Below are positions 1-9,019 of a DNA stretch of 64,000 nt, piece by piece. The DNA comes from Anaerolineales bacterium UBA5195 (lineage in GTDB: Bacteria; Chloroflexota; Anaerolineae; Anaerolineales; Villigracilaceae). Below the pieces are notes generated by a model. The model ran no database searches. It worked only from the letters and a program-made list of their open reading frames with translations, and was not told the origin of the DNA. A program made the translations under genes and the position numbers. The stretch is from NCBI GenBank assembly GCA_002412925.1, contig DHVZ01000037.1, positions 224,879 to 288,878 on the forward strand, written 5' to 3'. Every line of letters starts with the position of its first letter. Position 1 is the stretch's first letter.

Positions 1-11
1 CTCAATCTGCT

Positions 12-37
12 GGGCGTAGCAGTGCTACGCCCCTACC
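12..37. repeat. palindromic intergenic repeat at the 3' end of the first DAHP synthase
   Basis: GGGCGTAGC and GCTACGCCC form a 9-bp inverted repeat around a 3-nt loop, and the right arm covers the stop codon of the minus-strand DAHP synthase. Read on the minus strand the element begins GTAGGGGCG, like the palindrome before leuC, so the two may belong to one family. It could also serve as a 3' hairpin for the transcript. Confidence 0.5.
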
Positions 38-1059
38 GTAATCGGCGCGAGGCGGCGGTCGACGGCCTCGGCAACAGCTTTGACCTGCCTGACCAGTTTG
101 GCGAAACTTTCTGGCGTCAGCGATTGACGGCCATCCGAAATGGCATGCGCCGGATCGTTGTGGACTTCGATAATCAGGCCATCGGCGCCAGCCGCGATGG
201 CGGCTTTGGCAATCGCCGCAACGTAAGCCGAATCGCCGGTGGAATGGCTGGGATCAAGGATAACCGGAAGGTGGGTCAGGTTCTTTAGAACCGGGATGGC
301 ATTGATGTCGGTCGTGTTGCGGGTGGCAGTTTCATAGGTGCGAATACCGCGCTCGCAAAGTATGACGCGCGGGTTGCCGCCGCTCAGGATATATTCAGAA
401 GCCATCAGTAGCTCCTCGATAGTGGCCGAAAGACCGCGCTTGAGCAGAACCGGCGTGCGCGTTTCGCCAACCGCCCGCAAGAGATTGTAATTTTGCATGT
501 TACGCGCACCAATCTGGAATACATCTACATACTTGACCATCACTTCTACCTGGGCAACTGCCATCACCTCGGCCACGATCGGCATGCCGGTTAGTTCGCG
601 GGCTTCTGCCAGGTACTCAAGGCCTTCCACGCCAAGCCCCTGGAAAACGTAAGGTGAGGTGCGCGGTTTGAAAACGCCTCCGCGCAAGGCATTGGCCCCG
701 GCTTCGCGCACAGCCTGGGCAATTTCAAGCAACTGCGCGCGGCTCTCCACGGCACACGGCCCGGCGAAAATGGCAACCTCGTCCCCACCGACCGAGAAAC
801 CATCCAGCGGAAAAACGGAATTTTCGGGATGGAATTGGCGTGAACCCAGTTTATAGGGCTGCGAAATGCGCGTGACGCTCATCACACCGGGCAGGACTTC
901 GAAAACATCTCTGGACACATTGTGGCTTTCGCCAACTGCGCCAATCACCGTCTGCTCGACGCCTTCGATCACATGCGCCGACAGATTACTTTCTTCGATG
1001 TGAGCAATGACATGGCTGATTTGTTCTTTGGTTGCACCAGGGTGCATGATAATCATCAT
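25..1059 (-). CDS. aroF: 3-deoxy-7-phosphoheptulonate (DAHP) synthase, second of a tandem pair
   Basis: Condenses phosphoenolpyruvate and erythrose-4-phosphate into DAHP, the first step of the shikimate pathway. The 344-residue protein has the layout of the type I-beta family with an N-terminal ferredoxin-like regulatory domain: residues 1 to about 70 are that domain (start [10 protein letters not shown]), followed by a TIM barrel with [15 protein letters not shown], the RNMQN segment, [10 protein letters not shown] and a late DPSHSTG. Length is normal. It lies 61 nt downstream of a close paralogue and is the last gene of the aroH unit visible here; more genes may follow beyond the window edge. 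Expression probably depends on the aromatic leader and attenuator upstream of aroH. DAHP synthase identity is firm. Which aromatic amino acid inhibits it cannot be read from sequence. Confidence 0.95.
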   Translation of the reverse strand: MMIIMHPGATKEQISHVIAHIEESNLSAHVIEGVEQTVIGAVGESHNVSRDVFEVLPGVMSVTRISQPYKLGSRQFHPENSVFPLDGFSVGGDEVAIFAGPCAVESRAQLLEIAQAVREAGANALRGGVFKPRTSPYVFQGLGVEGLEYLAEARELTGMPIVAEVMAVAQVEVMVKYVDVFQIGARNMQNYNLLRAVGETRTPVLLKRGLSATIEELLMASEYILSGGNPRVILCERGIRTYETATRNTTDINAIPVLKNLTHLPVILDPSHSTGDSAYVAAIAKAAIAAGADGLIIEVHNDPAHAISDGRQSLTPESFAKLVRQVKAVAEAVDRRLAPITVGA

Positions 1060-1120
1060 AAGAAAACTCCTTGAGAGTACAAACTGACGTGTCTACAAAG
1101 CCACTTTCCTTCCGGGCTTT

Positions 1121-2173
1121 TTACGCCCAACCTTGCGGAGTGTAAGCCCCCTGGACGACGGCCAGGCGGCGCCCCATGATCTGGGCAATCTGCCCAACCT
1201 GTTTGACCATTTCGGCAAATTTCTCTGGCTTGAGCGACTGCTTGCCATCCGATGCAGCATGGGACGGGTCAGGATGGACTTCGACAATCAGGCCATCCGC
1301 CCCGGCAGCGATGGCTGCGCGCGCAATGGCAGCGACATAATCTGCATGGCCCGTCGAATGGGACGGGTCAAGAATGACCGGGAGGTGGGTTAAGTTTTTC
1401 AGGACAGGAATGGCATTGATATCGGTGGTGTTGCGGGTGGTGGTTTCGTAAGTCCGGATACCGCGTTCGCAAAGCATAACCTGCCGGTTTCCGCCAGAAA
1501 GGATATATTCAGCCGACATGAGCAGCTCTTCGATAGTTGCACTCAATCCACGTTTGAGCAAGACGGTGGTGCGAGTTTCGCCAATGGCGCGTAACAGGTT
1601 GAAGTTTTGCATATTCCGCGCGCCAACCTGCAAGACATCGACATATTTAACCATCATTTCAAGCTGCGTCTGCGACATAATCTCAGCGACGATCGGCAGG
1701 CCAGTCTGCTCACGGGCTTCGGCAAGATATTCGAGACCTTCTTCGCCAAGTCCCTGGAAAGCGTAAGGCGAGGTGCGCGGCTTGAAGACGCCGCCGCGCA
1801 AGGCATTGGCTCCCGCTTCTTTAACGGCGTGCGCTGTTTCGATGATCTGGCTGCGGCTTTCGACAGCGCACGGCCCCGCAATCACGGCAACCTCATCCCC
1901 GCCAACGGAGAAGCCATCCAAAGGGAAGATGGAGTTTTCTGGATGAAACTGCCGGGAAGCCAGCTTGAAGGGCTGGGTGATGCGCTTGACATCTTCGACA
2001 CCGTCGAGGACTTCAAATTGCTCAGTCGGCAGGTTGTGCGTCTCGCCAATCGCACCGAGGATAGTGGCTTCAACGCCCTGGGAAAGGTGGACAGCCAACC
2101 CGGCGGCTTTGATATGCTCGATCACGTGCTCAACTTGCTGAGGAGTGGCATTTGTCTTCATTATAATCATCAT
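1121..2173 (-). CDS. aroF: 3-deoxy-7-phosphoheptulonate (DAHP) synthase, first of a tandem pair
   Basis: Same reaction as its downstream neighbour: PEP plus erythrose-4-phosphate to DAHP. At 350 residues it has the same two-part layout, an N-terminal ferredoxin-like domain (start [10 protein letters not shown]) then the barrel with [25 protein letters not shown] and DPSHSTG. The paralogues keep these motifs but differ through the regulatory domain and the C-terminal tail (this copy ends in an extra [16 protein letters not shown] tail), so differential feedback is possible. The start is supported by AGGAG about 8 nt upstream. It lies 90 nt downstream of aroH, and all three genes read the same way, which fits one transcript. 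The two copies probably arose by tandem duplication; the division of labour is inference. Confidence 0.95.
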   Translation of the reverse strand: MMIIMKTNATPQQVEHVIEHIKAAGLAVHLSQGVEATILGAIGETHNLPTEQFEVLDGVEDVKRITQPFKLASRQFHPENSIFPLDGFSVGGDEVAVIAGPCAVESRSQIIETAHAVKEAGANALRGGVFKPRTSPYAFQGLGEEGLEYLAEAREQTGLPIVAEIMSQTQLEMMVKYVDVLQVGARNMQNFNLLRAIGETRTTVLLKRGLSATIEELLMSAEYILSGGNRQVMLCERGIRTYETTTRNTTDINAIPVLKNLTHLPVILDPSHSTGHADYVAAIARAAIAAGADGLIVEVHPDPSHAASDGKQSLKPEKFAEMVKQVGQIAQIMGRRLAVVQGAYTPQGWA

Positions 2174-2263
2174 AAAAAAGCTCCTTGAAAAAAGATAAAA
2201 ATACCCATTGAGTTATTCCATATCTGCAGAACACGTGACACGGGCAATCCATTGCTCCATACA

Positions 2264-2635
2264 CTATTGAGCGGCAACCAAATCTGGACGGAGGTTGACC
2301 GCCTCGCGTAAATAGACATGCGCGATAGTATTTTGGGGCAGATCCGTATTCCAATGAACAAGCACACGAATGGCGCGCGGCAGGCTGCCAGGGACGGGTA
2401 TCTCACGCGCGCAGACCATCGGGACGAGACTCCAACCCATTTGGCGGGCTGCCTGCGCCGGGAAGGTCGAATGCAAATCGTCAGTGACAGTGAAGATGGC
2501 ACTGGCAACTTCCGATGGAACCATACCCGGATTTGCTTCCAGGATGGCTTCAAGCAGTTCACGTGTGGCAGCCAGGATCGAGTCAGGTTGATCTTGATCA
2601 ACTGTTGTTGCGCCACGAATTCCACGAATAGTCAT
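2264..2635 (-). CDS. aroH: chorismate mutase, AroH class
   Basis: Rearranges chorismate to prephenate, the branch point towards phenylalanine and tyrosine. The 123-residue protein matches the small monofunctional trimeric AroH family of Bacillus type, not the helical AroQ type: it opens with [12 protein letters not shown], has the central [12 protein letters not shown] segment, an RVLVHWNTD strand and the closing [14 protein letters not shown] segment that carries the family's Tyr and Arg active-site positions. Length is typical. It is the first structural gene after the aromatic attenuator and is followed by two DAHP synthases, so entry into and branching of the aromatic pathway are co-regulated. 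Identity is confident from whole-length resemblance to the known family. Confidence 0.93.
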   Translation of the reverse strand: MTIRGIRGATTVDQDQPDSILAATRELLEAILEANPGMVPSEVASAIFTVTDDLHSTFPAQAARQMGWSLVPMVCAREIPVPGSLPRAIRVLVHWNTDLPQNTIAHVYLREAVNLRPDLVAAQ

Positions 2636-2681
2636 ATGTTCTCTCCTCGAATGCCAGGGACTCTCTCAATCAGAGATGGAT

Positions 2682-2717
2682 AAAAGCAAAGAGCGAGCCG
2701 ATTGGCTCGCTCTTTGC
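2682..2717 (-). terminator. attenuator terminator before aroH
   Basis: On the minus strand GCAAAGAGCGAGCC and GGCTCGCTCTTTGC form a perfect 14-bp stem with the 4-nt loop AATC, followed by TTTT. It lies 27 nt after the stop of the aromatic leader ORF and about 47 nt before the aroH start. This is the place expected of an attenuator, not of an end-of-operon terminator, because the genes it precedes belong to the same transcript. Confidence 0.85.
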
Positions 2718-2744
2718 AGGTACAGTTCTATCTCTGCCTACCGC

Positions 2745-2828
2745 TTAAGCGTCACCATCGGTTGCCGGGAGTCGGGAACCGTAATAAAAGTAAAACGCAA
2801 ACCAGCGGAAGGATAAGGCAGAGATCAT
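2745..2828 (-). CDS. aromatic-amino-acid leader peptide (27 aa)
   Basis: A 27-codon ORF whose middle reads FRWFAFYFYY: one Trp, four Phe and three Tyr in ten codons, an extreme enrichment for a peptide before chorismate mutase and DAHP synthase genes. Such peptides are known from phe, trp and tyr attenuators, where ribosome stalling at scarce charged tRNA switches RNA folding. The 9-nt string ATCTCTGCC just after the start codon is exactly complementary to GGCAGAGAT (2730-2738) downstream of the stop, giving a candidate alternative helix before the terminator hairpin. There is no clear Shine-Dalgarno site, and the promoter -10 box ends only 10 nt before the ATG, so the mRNA may be nearly leaderless. 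Composition, position and hairpin agree; the function is inferred. Confidence 0.82.
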   Translation of the reverse strand: MISALSFRWFAFYFYYGSRLPATDGDA

Positions 2829-2838
2829 ATTGGGCGGT

Positions 2839-2867
2839 ATTCTATGCGAGAGAGACCGAACTGTCAA
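2839..2867 (-). promoter_or_regulatory. sigma-70-type promoter of the aroH leader
   Basis: Minus strand TTGACA (2862-2867) and TAGAAT (2839-2844) are separated by exactly 17 nt. The -35 is consensus and the -10 differs at one base. Predicted initiation near 2832 is only a few bases before the leader ATG at 2828. It lies between the ilvE stop and the leader, separating the aro unit from the ilv-leu operon. Confidence 0.8.
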
Positions 2868-2926
2868 GGATGAAATTTGTCTGGATGACTGGCCGAGGAA
2901 AAACACCAACTTTCCAGGGTTGGGTT

Positions 2927-3847
2927 TTAGTCAACGTAGTCACACCAGGTTTCATAGCGTGGATCATTGCCACGGATGGCATCATGGAAAACCTTTTGAA
3001 TGGAACGAGTGACCGGGCCAGTCCGTCCATCACCGATTTTGCGAAAGTCGATTTCACTCAAACCGATACATTCGGCAGCTGTGCCGCAGACAAAAACTTC
3101 ATCGGCCGAGTAAAGCTGGTCGCGCGAGATTGGCCGCTCGCGGATTTTGTACCCCAGGTCGCGTGCAATCGTGTGAATCGCATGACGGGTGATTCCCTCC
3201 AACACAGGGGCGGTCGCCGGGGTGTAAATCTTGCCACGGCGCACGATGAAAATGTTTTCGCCAGTGCATTCAGCCACATAACCCTGCGCATCCAGCAGGA
3301 TCGCTTCCTCAAAACCCAGGCGCACCGACTCGGTCTTCGCCAGGAAGCTGTTGGCATAATTTCCGGAGACTTTGGCCTTGGTCATACTGACATTGACATG
3401 GTGACGCGTGAACGAGGAAATATTGGCGCGGATTCCCTTGGCCAGCGCTTCCTCGCCCAGGTAATTGCCCCATTCCCAGGCTGCAATCGCCAGCGCACCC
3501 CGGCCACCGTCCACGTTCAGATTCCAACCGCCGCCGGTCAGGTAAAGCAGCGGGCGGATGTAACAGTCACCCAATCCATTGGCTTTGACAACCGCCTTGC
3601 AGCCCTCAAAAACATCCTGGGCAGTAATTTCCAGATCGCGGAAACCAAAAATCTCTGCCGATTCGATTAATCGCTCAGCGTGGTCCTTCAGGCGGAAGAT
3701 AGCTGGGCCTTTGGAAGTCTCGTAAGCGCGAATACCTTCGAAGACAGCCGCACCATAATGCAAGGCCGGGGTCAGGACATGGATGGTGGCCTTCTCAAAT
3801 TCAACCAGCTTGCCATCCATCCAGATATATTTTGATTCCATTCCCAT
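2927..3847 (-). CDS. ilvE: branched-chain amino acid aminotransferase
   Basis: Transfers the amino group between glutamate and the 2-keto acids of Val, Leu and Ile, the last step of all three pathways. The 306-residue class IV PLP enzyme shows ALHYGAAVFEGIRAY near the start, YIRPLLY, a central SGNYANS segment following the expected PLP lysine region (MTKAKVSG), EATGENIF-like AECTGENIF and the phosphate-binding GITRHAI. Length is normal. The ATG is preceded by GGAGA. It is the last gene of the ilvD-to-ilvE run of minus-strand genes, 90 nt after leuB, so it completes the operon functionally. Class IV also contains D-amino-acid and aminodeoxychorismate enzymes, but the context favours IlvE. Confidence 0.93.
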   Translation of the reverse strand: MGMESKYIWMDGKLVEFEKATIHVLTPALHYGAAVFEGIRAYETSKGPAIFRLKDHAERLIESAEIFGFRDLEITAQDVFEGCKAVVKANGLGDCYIRPLLYLTGGGWNLNVDGGRGALAIAAWEWGNYLGEEALAKGIRANISSFTRHHVNVSMTKAKVSGNYANSFLAKTESVRLGFEEAILLDAQGYVAECTGENIFIVRRGKIYTPATAPVLEGITRHAIHTIARDLGYKIRERPISRDQLYSADEVFVCGTAAECIGLSEIDFRKIGDGRTGPVTRSIQKVFHDAIRGNDPRYETWCDYVD

Positions 3848-3936
3848 ACAAATTCTCCTTTGATGATTTCGTCAAAGGCCACGGCAAAGATGATCAATCA
3901 TTTCCCTGTCCAATCTCCGCCGTGTCCCAAGAGGCT

Positions 3937-4995
3937 TTACAATCGTTTGATAATTTCATCCGCCATCTGGCGGGTGCTTAATTTGCCGCCCAGATCGCTC
4001 GTTCGCGCCCCGGCAGTGATGGTTTCATCAACAGCTTTTTCGATGGCCGCTGCTTCCGTTTCCAGCCCCAGCGAGTGGCGCAGGAGCATGGCAGACGACA
4101 GAATCGTCCCAACCGGGTTGGCAATCCCTTTCCCGGCAATATCCGGGGCCGAGCCGTGGATTGGCTCATACAACCCGGGGCCACCCGTCCCCAAACTGGC
4201 GGAGGGCAGCATCCCCATCGAACCCGCCAAAACGGAGGCTTCGTCCGTCAGGATGTCGCCAAACATGTTCTCGGTGACAACCACGTCCATATCAGCCGGG
4301 CCCGTAATCAGGCGCATCGAGGCTGTATCGACAAGGACATGCTCCAGTTCGGTATCCGGGTACTGTGAACCAACCTGGACGGCAATTTGACGCCAGAGGC
4401 GCGAAGATTCGAGCACGTTAGCCTTGTCGACCGAAGTGACCTTGTTTTTTCGGCCCTTGGCCAGCTTAAAGGCCAGTTCCATCACGCGGCGGATTTCGTA
4501 ATCGTAGTATTCGAGCGTATCGACGGCGCGTTCGCGGCCATCTTTGATATCACGACCCTTCGGCCAGCCGAAATACAGACCGCCGGTCAATTCACGAATG
4601 ACAAGGATATCAACACCGACAAGCATCTCTGGCTTGAGCGGCGACGAATCGATCAGCGCCGGGTGAACTTTAACCGGGCGCAGGTTGGCAAAAACGCCCA
4701 GTCCTTTGCGCAGCGCCAGGAGTCCGCGCTCGGGGCGGTCCTTGGCCTTGGGGTCGTCCCATTTCGGGCCGCCGACCGCACCTAAGAGAACGGCGTCCGA
4801 AGCCTGGCAATCGGCCAGGGTCTCATCGGTCAGCGACGAACCAAACTTGTCGATGGAGCAGCCGCCCATCAAACATTCGGCAAAAGAGAATGAGTGCCTG
4901 TAATTACCGGCAATGACTTCCAATACGCGCACCGTTTCAGAGATTATTTCCGGGCCGATGCCGTCCCCGGGAAGTAAGGTGATTTTGAAATTCAT
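3937..4995 (-). CDS. leuB: 3-isopropylmalate dehydrogenase
   Basis: NAD-dependent oxidative decarboxylation of 3-isopropylmalate to 2-ketoisocaproate in leucine synthesis; it may also act on 3-methylmalate from the citramalate route to isoleucine. The 352-residue protein starts with [13 protein letters not shown] and contains [11 protein letters not shown], the [10 protein letters not shown] substrate loop, the [10 protein letters not shown] segment, the metal-binding DILTDEAS and the NAD-binding [26 protein letters not shown] loop (positions 4140-4200). These motifs distinguish it from isocitrate dehydrogenase. Length is standard. It lies 19 nt downstream of cimA on the same strand, which implies co-transcription. 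Confidence 0.95.
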   Translation of the reverse strand: MNFKITLLPGDGIGPEIISETVRVLEVIAGNYRHSFSFAECLMGGCSIDKFGSSLTDETLADCQASDAVLLGAVGGPKWDDPKAKDRPERGLLALRKGLGVFANLRPVKVHPALIDSSPLKPEMLVGVDILVIRELTGGLYFGWPKGRDIKDGRERAVDTLEYYDYEIRRVMELAFKLAKGRKNKVTSVDKANVLESSRLWRQIAVQVGSQYPDTELEHVLVDTASMRLITGPADMDVVVTENMFGDILTDEASVLAGSMGMLPSASLGTGGPGLYEPIHGSAPDIAGKGIANPVGTILSSAMLLRHSLGLETEAAAIEKAVDETITAGARTSDLGGKLSTRQMADEIIKRL

Positions 4996-5014
4996 AAATT
5001 TTCCCGTCCGTATC

Positions 5015-6574
5015 TTAATGTGCCACCATCAGCCCGTATTCGACCGAGTCGACCAGCGCCTGCCAGGAGGCTTCAATGATATTTGCACTTGCGCCAACCG
5101 TGCTCCAGCGTTTGGTGCCATTCTGGGTATCGATTAAAACGCGGGTGACAGCTTCGGTGCCATTTTGAGAGTCCAGGATGCGGACTTTGTAATCAGCCAG
5201 GTGAAAAGAAGCCAGCATGGGATAAGTAGGCAGGAGGGCCTTGCGCAAAGCCTGGTCAAGTGCATTAACAGGACCATTTCCCTCCGCGGCAGTATGTAAA
5301 ACTTCGCCGCGCACCCGCACTTTGACCGTGGCTTCGGCAAAGGTGCCGCGCCCGGTGCGATGTTCCACGTTCACCAGGAAATCAATCAACTCGAAGGGCG
5401 GCAGATAATACATTTCCTGACGCTTGAGCATCATCGCCACCGAGGCATCGGCAGCTTCAAAGGAAAACCCGCGCGCCTCCAATTCTTTGATTTCGTTCAA
5501 CACCGGGAGGATTTCTTCGCCCTCCACCTCAACGCCATGCTCTTCGGCTTTGCTTAACAAATTTCCTCGTCCCGAGAGGTCAGAAACCACCACGCGCATC
5601 TTATTGCCAATTTTTTCTGGCTCGATGTGCTGGTACGACTGCGCCGAGCGCCGCATGGCCGCCACGTGGACGCCGCCCTTGTGCGCAAATGCGCTCTTGC
5701 CAACATAAGCCAAATGATCGTTGGGCGTCAAGTTAGCCACTTCATCCACAAAGTGCGACAGGTCATAAAGCAGGGCCAAATTGCCCTTAGGCAGGCACCC
5801 CAGGCCAAGTTTTAGCTCAAGGTTGGCCATGACCGAAACAAGATTTGCGTTACCGCAGCGTTCCCCGACCCCGTTGATCGTTCCCTGTACCTGGATCGCG
5901 CCCAGACGCACTGCCGCCAGCGAATTTGCCACGGCGCATTCACTGTCATTATGAGTGTGAATCCCCAGCGGATGGTTGTTGACTCCCGCCAGCGCCTCGC
6001 CGACGATTTTCTCCACTTCCCAGGGCATGCTGCCGCCGTTGGTATCACATAAAACCAGGGTCTCCGCTCCGCCACGCACAGCCGCGCGCAGCGTTTCGAG
6101 CGCATAGACCGGATCGGCCTTATACCCATCAAAAAAGTGCTCCGCATCATAGATCACGCGCCTCTCATTTGCGCGCAGGTAAGAGACCGACTGCTCGATA
6201 ATCCGCAGGTTATCTTCAAGTGTGGTCTGGAGAACCTCAGAAACATGCAGCGTCCAGGTTTTGCCAAAAATCGTGCAAACCGGCGCACGTGAACTGAGCA
6301 AAGCCTTGATGTTGGCATCGTCTTCCGGGCCACCCTTGACGCGGCAGGTGGAACCGAAGGCCGCAATCAGGGAGTTTTTCCATTCCATGTCGCGCGCGCG
6401 CTCAAAGAATTCGACATCTTTCGGGTTCGAACCCGGCCAACCGCCCTCGATAAAAGCGACGCCCAGGTCATCTAACCGTTTGGCAATCCGGAGCTTGTCA
6501 CTGGCTGAAAGGTTAAAACCTTCGCCCTGAGTGCCGTCTCGCAAAGTGGTATCGTAGATTTGTATAAGGGTCAT
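5015..6574 (-). CDS. cimA: (R)-citramalate synthase
   Basis: Condenses pyruvate with acetyl-CoA to citramalate, starting a threonine-independent route to 2-ketobutyrate and isoleucine. The 519-residue protein has the HMGL-like barrel (residues about 1-280: [15 protein letters not shown], then [17 protein letters not shown] and HTHND) and a C-terminal regulatory domain as in LeuA. The first motif [10 protein letters not shown] and the [13 protein letters not shown] segment are characteristic of the CimA group and differ from the LeuA in this operon ([22 protein letters not shown]), so the two paralogues are readily told apart. It lies between leuD and leuB; the downstream LeuCD and LeuB families are known to process citramalate products. 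Confidence is high; homocitrate synthase is unlikely. Confidence 0.92.
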   Translation of the reverse strand: MTLIQIYDTTLRDGTQGEGFNLSASDKLRIAKRLDDLGVAFIEGGWPGSNPKDVEFFERARDMEWKNSLIAAFGSTCRVKGGPEDDANIKALLSSRAPVCTIFGKTWTLHVSEVLQTTLEDNLRIIEQSVSYLRANERRVIYDAEHFFDGYKADPVYALETLRAAVRGGAETLVLCDTNGGSMPWEVEKIVGEALAGVNNHPLGIHTHNDSECAVANSLAAVRLGAIQVQGTINGVGERCGNANLVSVMANLELKLGLGCLPKGNLALLYDLSHFVDEVANLTPNDHLAYVGKSAFAHKGGVHVAAMRRSAQSYQHIEPEKIGNKMRVVVSDLSGRGNLLSKAEEHGVEVEGEEILPVLNEIKELEARGFSFEAADASVAMMLKRQEMYYLPPFELIDFLVNVEHRTGRGTFAEATVKVRVRGEVLHTAAEGNGPVNALDQALRKALLPTYPMLASFHLADYKVRILDSQNGTEAVTRVLIDTQNGTKRWSTVGASANIIEASWQALVDSVEYGLMVAH

Positions 6575-6590
6575 AATTTCTCTCTGTGAG

Positions 6591-6635
6591 CGTAGAGACC
6601 TGGACGATAGACTGTTTCACCGTCCATGATCTACG
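6591..6635. repeat. imperfect inverted repeat between leuD and cimA
   Basis: CGTAGA/TCTACG at the outside and GGACG/CGTCC inside form a two-step hairpin. The wording (GACC, GGACGATAG, GTCCATG) resembles the spacer between ilvC and ilvN, suggesting a dispersed spacer family. No gene is visible in it. Confidence 0.45.
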
Positions 6636-6637
6636 TT

Positions 6638-7225
6638 CTATAGTTGGTTTTTTTCAAATGCCGTGATTTCTTTCTCAAATCCCAGGATATAACCAAGTTC
6701 ATCCACGCCATTCAGCAGACAGGCTTTATTGAAAGAATCAATCGGGAAGGTTACTTTTCGGCCATCGGGCAGAGTCACCGTCTGAGAAGCCAGGTCAATC
6801 GTTACTTGGGCAGAGGGGGCTTCCTCGGCCAGGTCAAAAAGCGATTGATGTGTGGCTTCGTCCACGATAATGGGCAGCAGGCCGTTCTTGAGGGAATTAT
6901 TGCGAAAAATATCAGCAAACGAGGTGCTGAAGATGGCGCGGAACCCGAAGCCAGTCAGCGCCCAGGGAGCATGCTCGCGGGATGAACCGCACCCGAAGTT
7001 ATCTCCCGCCAAAAGGATTTGCGCCCCACTATATGTCGGGCTGTTGAGCACAAAATCCATCTTGGGAGAACCGTCGGCGTTGTAACGCCAATCAGCGAAC
7101 AGGTTATCGCCCATCCCTTTTTTGTCAGTCGCTTTTAGAAAACGGGCCGGGATGATCTGATCGGTATCGATATCATTGACCGGTAAGGGCATGAGAGTTG
7201 AAGTTAGTGTTGTAAATTGAGCCAT
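6638..7225 (-). CDS. leuD: 3-isopropylmalate dehydratase, small subunit
   Basis: Small swivelling subunit of isopropylmalate isomerase, which moves the hydroxyl of 2-isopropylmalate to the 3 position and probably does the same for citramalate. The 195-residue protein shows [14 protein letters not shown] near the start and the hallmark [14 protein letters not shown] loop, and is of bacterial LeuD length rather than the shorter archaeal form. It follows leuC by about 90 nt and precedes cimA; together LeuC and LeuD form the heterodimer. The first residues [20 protein letters not shown] fit the family start. Confidence 0.95.
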   Translation of the reverse strand: MAQFTTLTSTLMPLPVNDIDTDQIIPARFLKATDKKGMGDNLFADWRYNADGSPKMDFVLNSPTYSGAQILLAGDNFGCGSSREHAPWALTGFGFRAIFSTSFADIFRNNSLKNGLLPIIVDEATHQSLFDLAEEAPSAQVTIDLASQTVTLPDGRKVTFPIDSFNKACLLNGVDELGYILGFEKEITAFEKNQL

Positions 7226-7317
7226 AGGTTTATTCTGTAATTTTCTGATTTGGTGATTTTTGAGTTGGCAATTGGTTTTTCAATATCTTTCGGGCATGAT
7301 GCCGCCAAATCGCGAAA

Positions 7318-8724
7318 TCACTTAATCGCTAAATTTCTCGGATCTGCTACAGCCCCTGCCAAAGCACTGGCCGCCGCAGTCAACGGGCTGGCTAAAAACG
7401 TCCGACCGCCTTTGCCCTGGCGCCCTTCGAAATTGCGGTTGCTGGTACTGACGGCATACTGCCCCGGCTGGAGCTGGTCGCCATTCATCGCAATACACAT
7501 CGAGCAGCCCGCTTCGCGCCATTCCGCGCCTGCCTCTTTGAAGACTTTATCCAGTCCTTCGGCTTCAGCCTGCTTCTTGACATCCTGCGATCCGGGCACA
7601 ACCAGCACGCGCGTGCCATCTAACACTTTGCGGCCTTTGAGCAGCGAAGCGGCCTCACGCAAATCGGAAATGCGACCATTCGTGCAACTGCCAATAAAAA
7701 CCACATCCACTTTTTTGCCAAGCAAAACCTGGCCAGGTTGGAGCCCCATATAGGTCAGCGCTTTGTCAAGCGCGGCTTTCTGGTTGGCGTCGCCCAGGCT
7801 GGCGGGGTCAGGCACATGTCCGGTGATTTGCATGCCCATGCCGGGATTCGTCCCGTAGGTGATCATCGGCTCAAGCGCCGCGGCATCCAGGCTGACAGTT
7901 TTATCGTACACCGCGCCTTCATCGCTGGGGAGAGATTTCCAGCGCGCAACGGCTGTATCCCACTCTGCGCCCTGCGGGGCAAATTCGCGGCCTTCGAGAT
8001 ATGCAAAAGTGACTTCGTCCGGGGCGATCATCCCGGCTCGCGCGCCGCCTTCGATCGACATGTTGCAGATGGTCATGCGTTCTTCCATCGTCAGCGCGCG
8101 GATGGCGGAGCCGGTGTACTCAAAGACGTGTTCCGTCCCGCCGCCCACGCCGATTTTGGCAATCAGCGCCAGAATGATGTCTTTGGCTGAGACGCCGTTT
8201 GCTAGCTTCCCATCCACACGGACTTCGTAGGTTTTGGGCTTGCGTTGGAGTAGGCATTGTGTTGCCAGGACATGCTCGACTTCACTGGTGCCAATCCCAA
8301 AAGCCAGTGCGCCAAACGCGCCATGCGTGGCGGTATGGCTGTCGCCGCAAACGATGGTCATGCCGGGCTGGGTCAGCCCGAGTTCCGGGCCGATGACATG
8401 GACGATCCCGCGATGCGGGCTGCGCATCCCATGCAGGGTGATGCCAAATTCGGCAGCGTTGGTTTCCATCTGCTTGATCTGGGCCGCCGCCAGGGCATCC
8501 GCAATCGGCACATCCAGCGGAGTAGTCGGAATGGAATGATCCATCGTGGCGAGGGTGCGCTCCGGACGGCGGACTTTGAGTCCGCGCTGGCGCAGGCCGG
8601 TAAAGGCCTGGGGCGAGGTGACTTCATGAACCAGGTGCAAGTCGATATACAGAATAGCCGGGGTATCCGGTTGTTCTGTCACGACATGCGCATTCCAGAC
8701 TTTTTCGAATAATGTTTTCGGCAT
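7318..8724 (-). CDS. leuC: 3-isopropylmalate dehydratase, large subunit
   Basis: Catalytic [4Fe-4S] subunit of isopropylmalate isomerase. With the start used here the protein has 468 residues beginning [15 protein letters not shown], the usual LeuC opening; an upstream in-frame ATG would add 20 residues that run into an intergenic palindrome and is not favoured. Cluster ligands are seen in FIGSCTNGR and in CSMC of the segment GCSMCIAMN. HxxGP-like [23 protein letters not shown] and the final NRNFEGRQG are present. The gene lies between a 53-codon ORF and leuD in the operon. Confidence 0.94.
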   Translation of the reverse strand: MPKTLFEKVWNAHVVTEQPDTPAILYIDLHLVHEVTSPQAFTGLRQRGLKVRRPERTLATMDHSIPTTPLDVPIADALAAAQIKQMETNAAEFGITLHGMRSPHRGIVHVIGPELGLTQPGMTIVCGDSHTATHGAFGALAFGIGTSEVEHVLATQCLLQRKPKTYEVRVDGKLANGVSAKDIILALIAKIGVGGGTEHVFEYTGSAIRALTMEERMTICNMSIEGGARAGMIAPDEVTFAYLEGREFAPQGAEWDTAVARWKSLPSDEGAVYDKTVSLDAAALEPMITYGTNPGMGMQITGHVPDPASLGDANQKAALDKALTYMGLQPGQVLLGKKVDVVFIGSCTNGRISDLREAASLLKGRKVLDGTRVLVVPGSQDVKKQAEAEGLDKVFKEAGAEWREAGCSMCIAMNGDQLQPGQYAVSTSNRNFEGRQGKGGRTFLASPLTAAASALAGAVADPRNLAIK

Positions 8725-8742
8725 AGATAATTCCATTTTCTT

Positions 8743-8771
8743 GTAGGGGCGCAGCGGTGCCGCGCCCCTAC
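8743..8771. repeat. GTAGGGGCGC palindrome upstream of leuC
   Basis: GTAGGGGCGC and GCGCCCCTAC form a 10-bp perfect stem around a 9-nt loop, between the 53-codon ORF and leuC. It has no T run, so a transcript-stabilising or mobile palindrome is as likely as a terminator. Confidence 0.55.
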
Positions 8772-8783
8772 TGGATAACAGCA

Positions 8784-8945
8784 TTAACTTTCAGCATCAA
8801 ATTTGGGTTCGGGAACGGTGGGCAGGCTCTGGGTCGAGTCGAATCCACTCAAATCCCAGCCCGAGGGCATGGTTTGCGGCTTGGGGAACGGCTCAAAGAT
8901 TGGGCCTTGTTCAGCTTCCGGTTTCATTTTCTTGGGTGCGTTCAT
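8784..8945 (-). CDS. small hypothetical protein (53 aa) between leuA and leuC
   Basis: A 53-codon ORF with a good ribosome-binding site (AGGAG 8 nt before the ATG) fills the space between leuA and leuC. The product is proline-rich and mixed in charge: it opens with a basic [10 protein letters not shown] stretch, has [10 protein letters not shown] and a central [12 protein letters not shown], and shows no membrane segment, cysteine or recognisable domain. I do not recognise the family. Its position and SD favour a translated gene in the ilv-leu operon, perhaps a small partner or modulator of LeuA or isopropylmalate isomerase; that is a guess from location. It could also be a fortuitous ORF. 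Confidence 0.55.
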   Translation of the reverse strand: MNAPKKMKPEAEQGPIFEPFPKPQTMPSGWDLSGFDSTQSLPTVPEPKFDAES

Positions 8946-9019
8946 GATTTATTCTCCTTTTTCTGAATTGATCAGGGATTTTCCCTGTTTACTTATCTAC
9001 TTGTTTACTTACCACTTTT

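Noticed and set aside
2640..2870. T-box riboswitch before aroH
   Set aside because: No specifier-loop architecture or T-box consensus is seen; the leader ORF and simple terminator explain the region better.
2702..3670. Long plus-strand open frame opposite ilvE
   Set aside because: It is antisense to a well-supported branched-chain aminotransferase, shows no family motif, and begins in the aromatic leader region.
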